Source: Peteryoungia wuzhouensis
GTDB taxonomy: Bacteria; Pseudomonadota; Alphaproteobacteria; Rhizobiales; Rhizobiaceae
NCBI RefSeq assembly: GCF_003205195.1
Contig: NZ_QJRY01000001.1
Coordinates: 1,116,001 to 1,180,000, forward strand
Reading direction: 5' to 3'
Length of the DNA: 64,000 bases
In this document: positions 17,804 to 28,271 of the stretch, piece after piece
How positions within the stretch are numbered: position 1 is the first letter of the stretch
Layout of the letters: each line of letters starts with the position of its first letter
Made by a program: the position numbers and the translations under genes
The notes under the pieces: generated by a model
The model's input: only the letters and a program-made list of their open reading frames with translations
Told to the model about the DNA's origin: nothing
Database searches by the model: none

Positions 17804-18002
17804 TGCCCGCCCTCGCCGATCGATCTGAAGCCGTCACCGCAACTTCATATTGCGTGTGATGACGGGAACAATCTCGCATAAGGCGCAGAAAATAGCAAGA
17901 ACGTTTGCAGAACATTCACATCTGCAGGTAAGCGGCCGGTTGTGCCGGGTTGTGCAAGCAGAACGAGTGATGAACTTCTGAAATGGAATCAGGCGGTTGC
18001 GA

Positions 18003-18950
18003 TCAGATGCGCTTTTTCTCGATCGCATCCCACAGAAGTGCTGCGATATCGGCGCCGCCGAACTTCTTCACTTCGCGAATGCCCGTCGGCGAGGTCACGT
18101 TGATCTCGGTCATGTAGTCGCCGATGACGTCGATGCCGACAAGGAGGAAGCCGCGTTCACGCAGGGCTGGGCCGATGCGGGCGCAGATTTCGCGCTCGCG
18201 AGCGGTCAGTTCGGTCGGCTCGGGCCTGCCGCCGGCATGCATGTTGGACCGCGCGTCATGCTCGGCGGGAACCCGATTGATCGCGCCCACCGGTTCGCCG
18301 TCGACGAGAATGATGCGCTTGTCACCCTTGCGCACAGCCGGCAGATAGCCCTGCGCAATGAAGGGCTCGCGGAACATCTGGTTGAACATCTCCATCAGCG
18401 AAGAAAAATTGCGGTCGTCGCGGGTGGAGTGGAAGACGCCGGCGCCGCCATTGCCGTAAAGCGGCTTCAGGATGATATCGCCCTGCTCTTCCCGGAACCG
18501 CGCAATCTCGGCCGGATCCTTGGTGATCAGGGTCGGCGGCATCAGGTCGGCGAATTCGGTGACGAAGATCTTTTCCGGCGAGTTGCGGACCCACGCCGGG
18601 TCGTTGACGACAAGTGTCTTCGGGTGGATGCGCTCGAGCAGATGCGTGGAGGTGATGTAGCTCATGTCAAACGGGGGATCCTGGCGGAGCAGCACGACAT
18701 CCATGGTGGAGAGATCAACCCGCTCGGGCGTGCCGAGGGTATAGTGGTCCCCCTTGACGTCGCGCAGTTCCATCGGCTCAACCGTCGCATAGACCTTGCC
18801 GTCGCGCATGGACAGGCGATCGGGCGTGTAGTGGAAGAGCTTGTAACCGCGCGCCTGCGCTTCCAGGCTCATGGCGAAGGTCGAGTCGCCCGCGATGTTG
18901 ATCGTGGAGACGTGGTCCATCTGGACCGCGACATTGGTAATTTTCGCCAT
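18003..18950 (-). CDS. gshB: glutathione synthetase
   Basis: ATP-grasp ligase joining gamma-glutamylcysteine and glycine. 315 aa, the usual prokaryotic length. Family features are [21 protein letters not shown] at the start, [13 protein letters not shown], the ATP-binding [15 protein letters not shown] and the metal-binding C-terminal [20 protein letters not shown]. No gshA is nearby. Downstream on the same strand is comM, 199 bp away, and upstream a cupin gene on the same strand reads into it with a 96-bp gap. Confidence 0.96.
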   Translation of the reverse strand: MAKITNVAVQMDHVSTINIAGDSTFAMSLEAQARGYKLFHYTPDRLSMRDGKVYATVEPMELRDVKGDHYTLGTPERVDLSTMDVVLLRQDPPFDMSYITSTHLLERIHPKTLVVNDPAWVRNSPEKIFVTEFADLMPPTLITKDPAEIARFREEQGDIILKPLYGNGGAGVFHSTRDDRNFSSLMEMFNQMFREPFIAQGYLPAVRKGDKRIILVDGEPVGAINRVPAEHDARSNMHAGGRPEPTELTAREREICARIGPALRERGFLLVGIDVIGDYMTEINVTSPTGIREVKKFGGADIAALLWDAIEKKRI

Positions 18951-19046
18951 AAGCTCTGTCCTCGTTCAAAAGCAAGGCAGATTTAGGCTCAGCCGCCCTT
19001 GATGGCAACGGCGGCTTGCTTGAATTTTGCTGATGCTGGGATCACG

Positions 19047-19538
19047 TCACAGGGCGGAAAACTTGCCCTGGCGCAAGGCGTTGCGCAAACGATAGAGCGT
19101 CGCGAGCGGTCCCGGGAAGGGCTTGCGCAGGAATGCAACCTTGCGGACATAGACGTCGACGCGCCAGGTCGCCCAGGTGCCGCCCCGGAAATAGGCGATG
19201 TCTCCGGCCTGCAGAAGCCGTTGGCTACCATCCTCGCCGGTGACATGCACCTCGCCTTCCTGAATGACAACCGTTTCGTCCCAGCCGAAGAACCAGCGAA
19301 ATTCGCCGGCCGTGCAGTCCCAGACGGCCGTCGAGCTTGCCTCGTCGGTGCTGGTGGAATGCTGACCGATGCGGGCGAGCGGCGTTCCGCGGATGATCCA
19401 GTCGGGATTGATCGGAGCGGCCTTCAGCGCCAGATTGTCGCCATGGGCGGCGACCACCGGCGGCAGTTCGTCCTTCTTGCGGCGCGGTGCCGCCAGCATG
19501 ACGCCGGCCATTCCCGCCAGCAGAAGTTTCAATGGCAT
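19047..19538 (-). CDS. cupin domain protein (DUF861-like)
   Basis: 163-aa single-cupin protein. The core FRWFFGWDETVVIQEGEVHVTG, GDIAYFRGGTWATW and WRVDVYVRKVAFL match the cupin_3/DUF861 type, in which the Trp/Glu residues replace some of the usual metal histidines. The first 17 residues are hydrophobic (MPLKLLLAGMAGVMLAA) and could be a signal anchor. Enzyme function is not known. It is transcribed toward gshB and may share its transcript. Confidence 0.75.
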   Translation of the reverse strand: MPLKLLLAGMAGVMLAAPRRKKDELPPVVAAHGDNLALKAAPINPDWIIRGTPLARIGQHSTSTDEASSTAVWDCTAGEFRWFFGWDETVVIQEGEVHVTGEDGSQRLLQAGDIAYFRGGTWATWRVDVYVRKVAFLRKPFPGPLATLYRLRNALRQGKFSAL

Positions 19539-19633
19539 CGTGATCCCCCTCGCCTGTAATGCGGGAGGACCCTAACAAGAACTCGCTAAAACGCGGTTTG
19601 GCAGATCGATAAAATGCAATCCATCCGGAACCG

Positions 19634-20746
<1,113 letters not shown>

Positions 20747-20758
20747 GATGCGCTCCTC

Positions 20759-21601
20759 TCACTTGTCGGTTTCGGTGAGGCCCTTGATGAACCAGCTCTG
20801 GAAGACGACCACCACCAGCACCGGCGGCAGCATGGCGAGCACGGCCATGGCAAAGGCTTCGTTGTAATCGGGGATCTGCGCGCCGACCCAGACCTGCAGG
20901 ATCTGCTTGATGCCGCGCATCAGGGTGTAGAAGCTCTCGTCGGTGGTCATCAGCATGGGCCAGAGATACTGGTTCCAGCCATAGACAAACATGATGATGA
21001 AGACGGCGGCGATCATGGTGCGCGAGAGCGGCAAGAGGATGTCGACGAAGAACTTGAACGGCCCGGCGTTGTCGATGCGGGCGGCTTCCAGCAGTTCGTC
21101 GGGCACCGACTTGAAGAACTGGCGGAAGAAGAAGGTACCGGTGGCGGAGGCCAGGAGCGGCAGGATCAGGCCCTGATAGCTGTTCAAGAGACCCAGATCG
21201 CTCATCACCTTATAGGACGGCATGATGCGCACTTCGAGCGGCAGGAGCAGCGTGGTGAAGATCAACCAGAAGGCGAGCGTGGCAAAGCGGAAGCGGAAAT
21301 AGACGATGGCGTAAGCCGCGAGCATCGAGAGAACGATCTTGCCGATGGCGAAGCCCAGGCCCAGGATCAGCGAGTTCATCGCCATGGTCAGTCCCGTGAC
21401 CTGGCCGGTGAAGCCGCCGGACTTGAACAGGACCTTGTCATAGGTCGAGGTGAAATCATCGCCGATCGAGAGCATCAGGCCATGGGTGTGGATCTCGGCG
21501 GCAGAGTGCGTCGAGGTGGTGAAGGCGACGACCAGCGGGCCGAGCATGAAGATCACGCCTGATATCAGGATCAGATGGTCGAAGAATTTGGTGCGATACA
21601 T
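20759..21601 (-). CDS. ugpE: sn-glycerol-3-phosphate ABC transporter permease
   Basis: 280-aa inner-membrane permease with six predicted helices and the EAA loop DELLEAARIDNAGPFKFFVDILLP (starting near residue 184). ATG at 21601 is preceded by GAGGAG at 6 nt; an in-frame ATG 12 codons upstream lies inside the ugpA end and is rejected. It starts 10 nt after ugpA. Pairs with UgpA to form the translocation channel. Confidence 0.92.
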   Translation of the reverse strand: MYRTKFFDHLILISGVIFMLGPLVVAFTTSTHSAAEIHTHGLMLSIGDDFTSTYDKVLFKSGGFTGQVTGLTMAMNSLILGLGFAIGKIVLSMLAAYAIVYFRFRFATLAFWLIFTTLLLPLEVRIMPSYKVMSDLGLLNSYQGLILPLLASATGTFFFRQFFKSVPDELLEAARIDNAGPFKFFVDILLPLSRTMIAAVFIIMFVYGWNQYLWPMLMTTDESFYTLMRGIKQILQVWVGAQIPDYNEAFAMAVLAMLPPVLVVVVFQSWFIKGLTETDK

Positions 21602-21611
21602 GGCGCTCTCC

Positions 21612-22493
21612 TCAACCGTAATGGACGCGACGTTCAATGAAGCGGAACTGGATCATGGTCAGGACCAGCACGACCAGCATCAGGATAACCGACTGGGCCG
21701 AGGACGAGCCGAGGTCATTGCCGCGGAAACCGTCGAGATAGACCTTGTAGACCAGCGTGATCGGGTTGTTGGCCGGCTTGTCCTTCACGATGACGTCGAT
21801 GACGCCGAAGGTGTCGAAAAGCGAATAGGTCATGTTGATGACCAGCAGGAAGAAGGCGGTCGGAGTGAGGAGCGGCAGGATCACCGTCCAGAAGCGGCGC
21901 GTGCCGGACTTGCAGTCGATGGCGGCGGCCTCACGGATGGAGGCCGGGATGCCCTGCAGGCCGGAGAGGAAGAAGATGAAATTGTAAGGGATCTGGTTCC
22001 AGACGGCGACCGCGACCATGGCAAAGGCCGTGTCGAAATAGTTGAGGCCAACCTTCATATCCCAGCCGAACAGGGCGGCGAATTTGACGAAGGGACCGAT
22101 ATGCTGGTCGAAGAACATCATGCCGATCAGGCCCGCGACCGGCGGGGCAATGGCATAGACGACGATCAGCAGCGTCTTGTAGGCCGACTTGCCGCGGATC
22201 ACGGCATCGGCTTTCAGCGCAAGCAGGAGGCCGAGCGACAAAGCAAGCGTCGTGACGATCAGGCTGTAGGCGATCGTGAAGCCGGCAATCTTGCGATATT
22301 CCGGCGAGGCGAGCGCATCCGTGTAATTGGCGAAACCGACGAAGCTCGCGCCGAAACCAAAGGGATCCTCGATATAGAAAGACGAGGTGATCGCCTGGGC
22401 AGACGGCCAGTAAAAGAAGATCGATATGATCACGAACTGCGGCAGCAGAAACAGATACGGCAGGTATCGCGAGTTGAACTGGACGCGCTTCAT
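21612..22493 (-). CDS. ugpA: sn-glycerol-3-phosphate ABC transporter permease
   Basis: 293-aa permease with six helices, a cytoplasmic N-terminus (MKRVQFNSRYLPYLFLLP) and the EAA loop REAAAIDCKSGTRRFWTVILP near residue 200. In E. coli UgpA and UgpE import glycerol-3-phosphate and its phosphodiesters. Separated from ugpB by 172 bp that contain a palindromic mosaic repeat, so the permeases may be made at lower levels than the binding protein. Confidence 0.92.
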   Translation of the reverse strand: MKRVQFNSRYLPYLFLLPQFVIISIFFYWPSAQAITSSFYIEDPFGFGASFVGFANYTDALASPEYRKIAGFTIAYSLIVTTLALSLGLLLALKADAVIRGKSAYKTLLIVVYAIAPPVAGLIGMMFFDQHIGPFVKFAALFGWDMKVGLNYFDTAFAMVAVAVWNQIPYNFIFFLSGLQGIPASIREAAAIDCKSGTRRFWTVILPLLTPTAFFLLVINMTYSLFDTFGVIDVIVKDKPANNPITLVYKVYLDGFRGNDLGSSSAQSVILMLVVLVLTMIQFRFIERRVHYG

Positions 22494-22515
22494 GGTGGTG
22501 TCTTTCGAGAAGAAG

Positions 22516-22655
22516 GGGCCTCCCGCTTGGAACGGGAGCCCCTCATCCGGCCCTGCGGGCCACCTTCTCCCCGCAGGCGGGGAGAAGGGCGAGACCGCAG
22601 CGTCTCAACTCCCTTGCCCCGCTTGCGGGGAGAGGGTGGGGCGAGGGGCAAGAGC
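22516..22655. repeat. palindromic rhizobial intergenic mosaic repeat (RIME-like) between ugpB and ugpA
   Basis: The gap consists of stacked inverted repeats. CCTTCTCCCCGC (22563-22574) pairs perfectly with GCGGGGAGAAGG (22577-22588). CTTGCCCC (22613-22620) pairs with GGGGCAAG (22645-22652), with CCCCGCTTGCGGGG nested inside. CTCCCG...CGGGAG forms a third hairpin at the ugpA side (22520-22538). The CCCTCATCCGG..CCTTCTCCCCGC..GCGGGGAGAAGG pattern is what I recall of Rhizobium-specific intergenic mosaic elements. In an operon such structures usually protect the upstream mRNA or attenuate the downstream part. Confidence 0.75.
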
Positions 22656-22665
22656 CCAGCAATGA

Positions 22666-23964
22666 TCAGCCGGCCGTCTTGGCGAAGCGGGCGAGAAGCT
22701 CGTCAGCTTCCTTCTTGATCGTGTCCATGGCGTCCTTCGGGGTGGTTTCACCGGCGAAGATGCGGTTGTATTCGCGTTCCATGATCGAGCGGATCTGCGG
22801 GTAGAAGCCGAGGCGATAGCCCTTGTCCCACTCGGCGCCCGGCAGCTGCAGCTGCTTGATGCCGACTTCAGCGGCCGGCTTCTCGTTGTAGTAGCCTTCC
22901 GACTTGGCCAGCTCGTAGGCGGCATTGGTGATGGCAACGTAACCGGTGGCCTGGTGGTAGAACTTCTGGATCTCGGTCGAGGTCAGGAAGTTGAAGAAGG
23001 TGGCCGTGCACTTGTTTTCTTCAGCCGACTTGCCGGACATGGCAAACAGGGCAGCGCCACCGATGAAGGAGTGGACGCCAGCACCTTCGATCGAGCCCCA
23101 ATAGGGCAGGAAGGTTGCCGAGAAGGGCATGGTCGCGGTCTTCTGAAGGCCGCCGAAGGAGCCGGACGAACCGATCCAGAGAGCCGCCTTGCCTTCTTCG
23201 AAGACCTTCTGGTTGTCGTTCCAGGCCGCGCCGTAGTAGCCGAACAGGCCCTGATCGTACCAGGCCTTGAGCTTGTCATACATCATGACGTGGCGCTCGT
23301 CGGTGACGTTGATCGTCGTGTCGACGATGCTGTCATAGCCGTTGTTGTTCGAGGCGAACTGGATGTTGTTGCGCGAGAAGAAGTTCTCGGTGAACTGCCA
23401 GGTCAGCTGCGACTGGACGAGCGGGATGAAGCCGGCCTCTTTCAGCTTCGGGGCGATGGCTTCGAACTCTTCCCAGGTCTTCGGGGCTTCGACACCGGCC
23501 TTTTTCAGGGCTTCGTCGTTGATGTACATGATCGGGGCCGAGGAGTTGAACGGCATGCCGACGAACTTGCCATCCGCGTCGGCGTAGAAATAGCGTACGC
23601 CCTCGATGAAGGCGTTGCGGTCGAAGGCAAAGCCGTTCTCCTTCAGGAGGTCTTCAGCCGGAATGGTCGCGCCCTTGGCGTTGATGATGGTGGCAGCGCC
23701 GGCATCAAAAACCTGCAGGATGTTCGGCTGTTCGCCGGAACGGAAAGCGGCGATGCCGGCCGACAGGGCTTCCTCGTAGGAGCCCTTGGAAACGGGCGTG
23801 ATCGCGCATTCGCTCTGGGCAGCGTTGAACTTCTGGGCGAGCTCGTTGATCACTTCGCCGTTGCGGCCACCCATGCCGTGCCACCAGGTGATGTTGGTTG
23901 CGGCAAGCGTTGTCGATGCGGTCATGGTCAGGGCCAGAGCGGCCAGGGAAATCTTCTTGATCAT
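22666..23964 (-). CDS. ugpB: sn-glycerol-3-phosphate ABC transporter substrate-binding protein
   Basis: 432-aa periplasmic binding protein. The signal peptide MIKKISLAALALTMTASTTLAA is cleaved near residue 21. Mature protein begins TNITWWHGMGGRNGEVINEL, close to E. coli UgpB, and contains PFNSSAPIMYINDEAL and AALWIGSSGSFGG. ATG at 23964 stands 8 nt after GAGAGGA. First gene of ugpBAEC; a candidate Pho box lies 55-83 nt upstream. The transporter scavenges glycerol-3-phosphate as carbon or phosphate source. Confidence 0.94.
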   Translation of the reverse strand: MIKKISLAALALTMTASTTLAATNITWWHGMGGRNGEVINELAQKFNAAQSECAITPVSKGSYEEALSAGIAAFRSGEQPNILQVFDAGAATIINAKGATIPAEDLLKENGFAFDRNAFIEGVRYFYADADGKFVGMPFNSSAPIMYINDEALKKAGVEAPKTWEEFEAIAPKLKEAGFIPLVQSQLTWQFTENFFSRNNIQFASNNNGYDSIVDTTINVTDERHVMMYDKLKAWYDQGLFGYYGAAWNDNQKVFEEGKAALWIGSSGSFGGLQKTATMPFSATFLPYWGSIEGAGVHSFIGGAALFAMSGKSAEENKCTATFFNFLTSTEIQKFYHQATGYVAITNAAYELAKSEGYYNEKPAAEVGIKQLQLPGAEWDKGYRLGFYPQIRSIMEREYNRIFAGETTPKDAMDTIKKEADELLARFAKTAG

Positions 23965-24018
23965 GGGACAGATCCTCTCCACCGGTTGTTGCGGTGAGGC
24001 CTGCATTAGGCATGCTCG

Positions 24019-24047
24019 GTGACAGCGACTTGAATGTTTGGTGACAG
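24019..24047 (-). promoter_or_regulatory. candidate Pho box upstream of ugpB
   Basis: On the minus strand three 7-mers stand at exact 11-bp spacing: CTGTCAC (24047-24041), CATTCAA (24036-24030) and CTGTCAC (24025-24019). PhoB binds CTGTCAT-type heptamers at 11-bp phase, so the outer two fit and the middle one is weak. An extra inverted copy makes GTGACAG-TC-CTGTCAC at 24041-24056. ugp operons are Pho-controlled in E. coli and reported so in Sinorhizobium; control here is inferred. Confidence 0.6.
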
Positions 24048-24099
24048 TCCTGTCACAATTGGCGAGTTTCGAGTTTTCCACATCGAAGGCGAAATGAAC

Positions 24100-24468
24100 C
24101 TAGAACGCACCCGGCAGATGCGTTGGCCAGCGCCATGGCCGCACCACGATGATATCATGGCGAAGTGACAGTTTTGTCGCGTCCGACTGCCTGGAAATCC
24201 AGTGATCTGCGGCATTGTGGATGCGACGCTGTGCCTCCAAGCCGACGGCATCGACGCCGGACGAGACGGTCTTTCGCGCTTTCACTTCGACGAAAACGAC
24301 GAGATCGCCACGCCGGGCGATGATGTCGACTTCGCCCGCCCTGGTACGGTAGCGGAAGGCGAGGATACGGTAACCTTTCAAAAGAAGCGCGACCGCTGCG
24401 CGAACTTCAGACCAGCGGCCCAGCCTTTCGGCGCGGATGCGATTTCGATCCACGCCCTGGGGCTTCAT
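24100..24468 (-). CDS. yraN: YraN/UPF0102 family protein
   Basis: 122-aa protein with a restriction-endonuclease-like fold core. The motif GYRILAFRYRTRAGEVDIIARRGDLVVFVEVKAR (from about residue 32) holds the E..D..ExK catalytic-type residues of the Holliday-junction-resolvase-like family. Function is unproven. It overlaps the end of rsmI by four bases (ATGA), the arrangement found in many bacteria. Confidence 0.9.
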   Translation of the reverse strand: MKPQGVDRNRIRAERLGRWSEVRAAVALLLKGYRILAFRYRTRAGEVDIIARRGDLVVFVEVKARKTVSSGVDAVGLEAQRRIHNAADHWISRQSDATKLSLRHDIIVVRPWRWPTHLPGAF

Positions 24469-25382
24469 GCGGCCCCCTTGAGTTCCAGGAGACGCTGGTA
24501 GAGGTCCTTGCGTGGCAGGCCGGTCAGCTTGGCAGCCTCGGTCGCGGCCTTGGCCGTCGGCATGGTGCCTGCGAGTTCGGAAAGCAGACTGTCGACATCA
24601 GCTGCATCGGGTGCGGCATCGGCCATGGGTGGTCCAATCACCAGCACCACCTCGCCCTTCACGGCCTTGTCGGCATAGATCGCCGCCAGATCGCCAAGCG
24701 TGCCGCGGCGGAATTCTTCGAAGGTCTTGGTAAGCTCCCGGCAGACGGCGGCCGGGCGGCTGGCATCGAGTTCCTCGGCTGCAGCCGTCAGCGTATCGCC
24801 GATGCGATGCGGAGATTCAAAGAAGATCAGCGTTGCCGGCACCTTGGCGAGTTCCTTCAGCCGGTCGCGACGCGCCTTGTCCTTGGTCGGCAGGAAGCCG
24901 GCAAAGAGGAAGGCATCATTGGGAAGGCCGGAGCCGACAAGGGCGGCCAGAGGGGCAGACGCGCCGGGGATCGGCACGACGCGGTGGCCGGCCTCGATCG
25001 CCAGTTGGCCAAGGCGATAGCCGGGATCGGACACGAGCGGCGTGCCGGCATCGGAGACCAGGGCCACCGACTTGCCGGCGTCCAGCGCCGCGAGAAGCCG
25101 GGCGCCAGCCTCGTCGGCATTGTATTCGTGATAGGCGTAGGGGCGGTTCTCGATGCCGTAGCGGTCGAGCAGGACGCGGGTGACGCGGGTATCCTCGCAG
25201 GCGAGTACGTCGGCGCCGGCCAGGGTTTCCAGAGCCCGGAGCGTAATGTCGCTCAGGTTGCCGATGGGCGTGGCGACGAGATAAAGCGCCGGCTCCAACG
25301 GGCGGGCGGGGACCAACGTGTCGTTCAGACGATAGCGTTTGGCGGATGGCGCCTGCGCTGCGGATTTGTCATGATCTGTCAT
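24465..25382 (-). CDS. rsmI: 16S rRNA 2'-O-ribose C1402 methyltransferase
   Basis: 305-aa SAM-dependent methyltransferase of the tetrapyrrole-methylase fold. It begins LYLVATPIGNLSDITLRAL after about 30 extra residues, then VLACEDTRVTRVLLDRYGI, ALVSDAGTPLVSDPGYRL and PIPGASAPLAALVGSGLP, which are the RsmI hallmarks. It methylates C1402 in the ribosomal P site. ATG at 25382 follows GGAGG; longer frames have no family sequence. It forms a two-gene unit with yraN and is divergent from dnaN. Confidence 0.95.
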   Translation of the reverse strand: MTDHDKSAAQAPSAKRYRLNDTLVPARPLEPALYLVATPIGNLSDITLRALETLAGADVLACEDTRVTRVLLDRYGIENRPYAYHEYNADEAGARLLAALDAGKSVALVSDAGTPLVSDPGYRLGQLAIEAGHRVVPIPGASAPLAALVGSGLPNDAFLFAGFLPTKDKARRDRLKELAKVPATLIFFESPHRIGDTLTAAAEELDASRPAAVCRELTKTFEEFRRGTLGDLAAIYADKAVKGEVVLVIGPPMADAAPDAADVDSLLSELAGTMPTAKAATEAAKLTGLPRKDLYQRLLELKGAA

Positions 25383-25603
25383 GGCGTCTTTATCCTCCAC
25401 GCCCCGATCTTCCACAAGGGCGCCCGGCCATAAACCATTCCGCCAAGCTCTGGTGGGTGGGAGCGTGGAAAACCTTTGAGGCTCTTGCTTTTCCCGTTCG
25501 TTTCCTGCCATTTTGCCCGTCCACATCGTCCGGCCCGGGATCAGGCCGGCCCTTCTTCCATCCGGGCAACCGGATGACGACACGTCGAAAGCGGTAGCGT
25601 CCC

Positions 25604-26722
25604 ATGCGTATAACTCTTGAACGGTCCAATCTCCTCAAGTCTCTGAACCATGTGCATCGCGTGGTCGAGCGTCGCAACACGATCCCGATCCTGTCGAACG
25701 TCCTGTTGAAGGCCGAAGGCGCCGCGCTCGACATGAAGGCGACCGACCTCGATCTCGAGATCACCGAAAGCACGGCCGCCATGGTCGAGCAGGCTGGCGC
25801 CACGACCGTGCCCGCGCATCTGCTGTATGAAATCGTGCGCAAGCTGCCCGACGGTTCGGAAGTTTTGCTCGCCACCACGCCTGATGGTGCCAGCATGACC
25901 GTCGCCTCGGGGCGTTCGAAATTCTCGCTGCAGTGCCTGCCGCAGTCCGATTTCCCGGATCTCACCGCCGGCAGCTTCAGCCACAGTTTCAAGATCAAGG
26001 CATCCGACTTCAAGATGCTGATCGATCGCACCCAGTTCGCGATCTCGACCGAAGAGACACGCTACTATCTGAACGGCATCTTCCTGCACACGATCGAGGC
26101 CGGCGGCGCCCTGAAGCTGCGGGCGGTCGCGACCGACGGTCACCGTCTGGCGCGCGCCGATGTCGATGCGCCCTCGGGTTCGGAGGGCATGCCGGGCATC
26201 ATCATTCCGCGCAAGACGGTCGGCGAGCTGCAGAAGCTGATCGACAATCCGGATCTGACCATCGGGATCGAGATCTCGGATTCGAAGATCCGTCTCTCCA
26301 TCGGCTCGGTCGTCCTGACCTCGAAGCTGATCGATGGCACCTTCCCGGACTACCAGCGCGTCATTCCGCAGGCGAACGACAAGGAAATGCGCGTCGATTG
26401 CCAGACCTTTGCCCGTGCCGTCGACCGTGTCTCGACCATTTCGTCGGAGCGTGGCCGCGCCGTGAAGCTGGCGCTGTCCGATGGCCAGTTGCTGCTCACC
26501 GTCAACAACCCGGATTCGGGCAGTGCTACGGAAGAAGTGGCCGTCGGTTACGAAAACGACGCGATGGAGATCGGCTTCAACGCCAAGTACCTGCTCGACA
26601 TCACCAGCCAGCTTTCCGGCGAAGACGCGATCTTCCTGCTCGCCGATGCGGGCTCTCCGACGCTCATCCGCGACACGGCCGGCGTCGATGCGCTTTATGT
26701 GCTTATGCCGATGCGCGTATAA
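25604..26722 (+). CDS. dnaN: DNA polymerase III beta sliding clamp
   Basis: 372-aa ring-forming clamp, three repeats of the clamp fold. N-terminus MRITLERSNLLKSLNHVHRVVERRNTIPILSNVLL starts domain I; ATDLDLEI, LPDGSEVLLATT, FPDLTAGSF, YYLNGIFLHT, ATDGHRLARA, TFPDYQRVIP and the C-terminal YVLMPMRV are all family landmarks. dnaA and recF are not adjacent, which agrees with the scattered replication genes of Rhizobiales. Divergent from rsmI. Confidence 0.97.
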   Translation: MRITLERSNLLKSLNHVHRVVERRNTIPILSNVLLKAEGAALDMKATDLDLEITESTAAMVEQAGATTVPAHLLYEIVRKLPDGSEVLLATTPDGASMTVASGRSKFSLQCLPQSDFPDLTAGSFSHSFKIKASDFKMLIDRTQFAISTEETRYYLNGIFLHTIEAGGALKLRAVATDGHRLARADVDAPSGSEGMPGIIIPRKTVGELQKLIDNPDLTIGIEISDSKIRLSIGSVVLTSKLIDGTFPDYQRVIPQANDKEMRVDCQTFARAVDRVSTISSERGRAVKLALSDGQLLLTVNNPDSGSATEEVAVGYENDAMEIGFNAKYLLDITSQLSGEDAIFLLADAGSPTLIRDTAGVDALYVLMPMRV

Positions 26723-26832
26723 TTTTTCACGGAATCTTCTCTCTGGGCGCCATCTGATCTTGTTTTTGCGACAATTCGCTCCAAAGTCGGCTTATTGAAT
26801 TCCAGTCAATGCGGTCAGTAACGGAGACGATG

Positions 26833-27426
26833 ATGGCGCTGCGCTTGAAAGAACGGTTCGAAAAGAAGTTCGACGAAGAAATCCGCTTCTTCCGAGGGAT
26901 GATGCAGGGGCCAAAGCAGGTCGGCGCCATCGTGCCGACCTCGTCCGTCACCGCACGGAAGATGGCGAGCGTCATCGACACCGCCTCCGGACTTCCTGTT
27001 CTCGAGCTCGGTCCGGGCACAGGCGTCATCACCAAACAGATCCTGGCCCGCGGCATTGCGCCCGAGAAGATCGTATCCGTCGAATATTCGCGTGACTTCT
27101 ACGAACGGCTGGTCGAGGACTATGCCGGGGTGAATTTCATCCACGGCGACGCCTTCGATCTGGAAAAGACACTCGGCGCCTTTGCCGACCAGACCTTCGA
27201 CAGCGTCATCTCGGCGGTGCCGCTTTTGAGCTTCCCGATGGAGGCCCGCATCCGGCTCATCGACGACCTGCTGTCCCGCATGCCGGCCGGACGGCCGGTG
27301 GTACAGATCACCTACGGCCCGGTTTCGCCTGTTATCGCCAAGCCGGACCGCTACCATATCCAGCATTTCGACTTCATCGTGCGCAACATCCCGCCGGCGC
27401 AGCTGTGGATCTATCGCCGGGCCTGA
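26833..27426 (+). CDS. pmtA: PmtA-type phosphatidylethanolamine N-methyltransferase
   Basis: 197-aa SAM-dependent methyltransferase. Motif I is VLELGPGTGVITKQIL, followed by SVEYSRDFYERL and VNFIHGDAFDL. The N-terminus RFEKKFDEEIRFFRGMMQGPKQVGAIVPTS and the C-terminal QLWIYRRA are typical of the Sinorhizobium-type PmtA, which makes phosphatidylcholine by three methylations of phosphatidylethanolamine at the membrane. ATG at 26833 is 6 nt after GGAG; the tandem ATG at 26830 is too close. Some relatives are rRNA dimethylases, so activity should be regarded as likely, not proven. Confidence 0.8.
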   Translation: MALRLKERFEKKFDEEIRFFRGMMQGPKQVGAIVPTSSVTARKMASVIDTASGLPVLELGPGTGVITKQILARGIAPEKIVSVEYSRDFYERLVEDYAGVNFIHGDAFDLEKTLGAFADQTFDSVISAVPLLSFPMEARIRLIDDLLSRMPAGRPVVQITYGPVSPVIAKPDRYHIQHFDFIVRNIPPAQLWIYRRA

Positions 27427-27542
27427 TCGTGTCTCTTCCCATCTGAGCGGGGGATCATCGCCTGCACGCCGTTGGTCGTGCTTGCGATTCATGGCGTGTC
27501 GTGCGACTTGACGTCGGTCTCGATCTGGCAGGAGTCTTTGTC

Positions 27543-28247
27543 TTGAGCGCACGTCACCGTCTCATCGTCGGACTGGATGTTCCGACCGTCGCCGATGCGG
27601 AGGGCGTGGTCACCACGCTCGGGGACAGCATCTCCTTCTACAAGATCGGCTATCAGCTCGCCTTTGCCGGCGGGCTGGAATTTGCCCGCGACCTCGCCAA
27701 GGACGGCAAGCAGGTCTTCCTCGACATGAAGCTGCTCGACATCGACAACACGGTCGCTTCGGCCGTGGAGAATATCGCGCGCATGGGCATGACCATGCTG
27801 ACGCTGCATGCCTATCCGAAGGCGATGAAGGCGGCCGTCGAGGCCGCCACCGGTTCCGGCCTCTGCCTGCTCGGCGTGACCGTGCTGACCTCCATGGATG
27901 AGCAGGACCTGACCGATGCCGGTTATGAATATGATCCGCATACGCTGGTTTTGAAGCGGGCCGAACAGGCGCGCATCGCCGGCATGGGTGGGGTGGTCTG
28001 CTCGGCGGAGGAGGCATCGGCCGTGCGCCAGATCCTCGGGCCGAAGATGGCGATCGTCACGCCGGGCATCCGGCCTGCCGGCGCCGACCATGGCGACCAG
28101 AAGCGGGTGATGACGCCGGCCGACGCGATTGCCGCCGGTTCCAGCCATCTCGTCGTGGCGCGCCCGATCGTGAAGGCCGCCGACCCGAAAGCGGCCGCAC
28201 TTGCCATTCTCGCCGAGATGGACGCAGCGCTGGGTACGTCACACTAA
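27543..28247 (+). CDS. pyrF: orotidine 5'-phosphate decarboxylase
   Basis: Last step of UMP synthesis. 234 aa, TIM barrel, class I short type: [11 protein letters not shown] at the start, [24 protein letters not shown] with the catalytic Lys/Asp set DxKxx[31 protein letters not shown] and [16 protein letters not shown]. No ATG fits; TTG at 27543 gives [14 protein letters not shown] and is placed 8 nt after GGAG at 27531-27534. Followed after 24 nt by a DUF1330 gene. Confidence 0.95.
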   Translation: MSARHRLIVGLDVPTVADAEGVVTTLGDSISFYKIGYQLAFAGGLEFARDLAKDGKQVFLDMKLLDIDNTVASAVENIARMGMTMLTLHAYPKAMKAAVEAATGSGLCLLGVTVLTSMDEQDLTDAGYEYDPHTLVLKRAEQARIAGMGGVVCSAEEASAVRQILGPKMAIVTPGIRPAGADHGDQKRVMTPADAIAAGSSHLVVARPIVKAADPKAAALAILAEMDAALGTSH

Positions 28248-28271
28248 TTTCAAGCTGTCAGGGAGGGCCGC

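Noticed and set aside
16214..17881. 555-aa plus-strand ORF opposite comM
   Set aside because: Antisense shadow; comM shows Walker A, Walker B and the Lon-like domain in the opposite frame.
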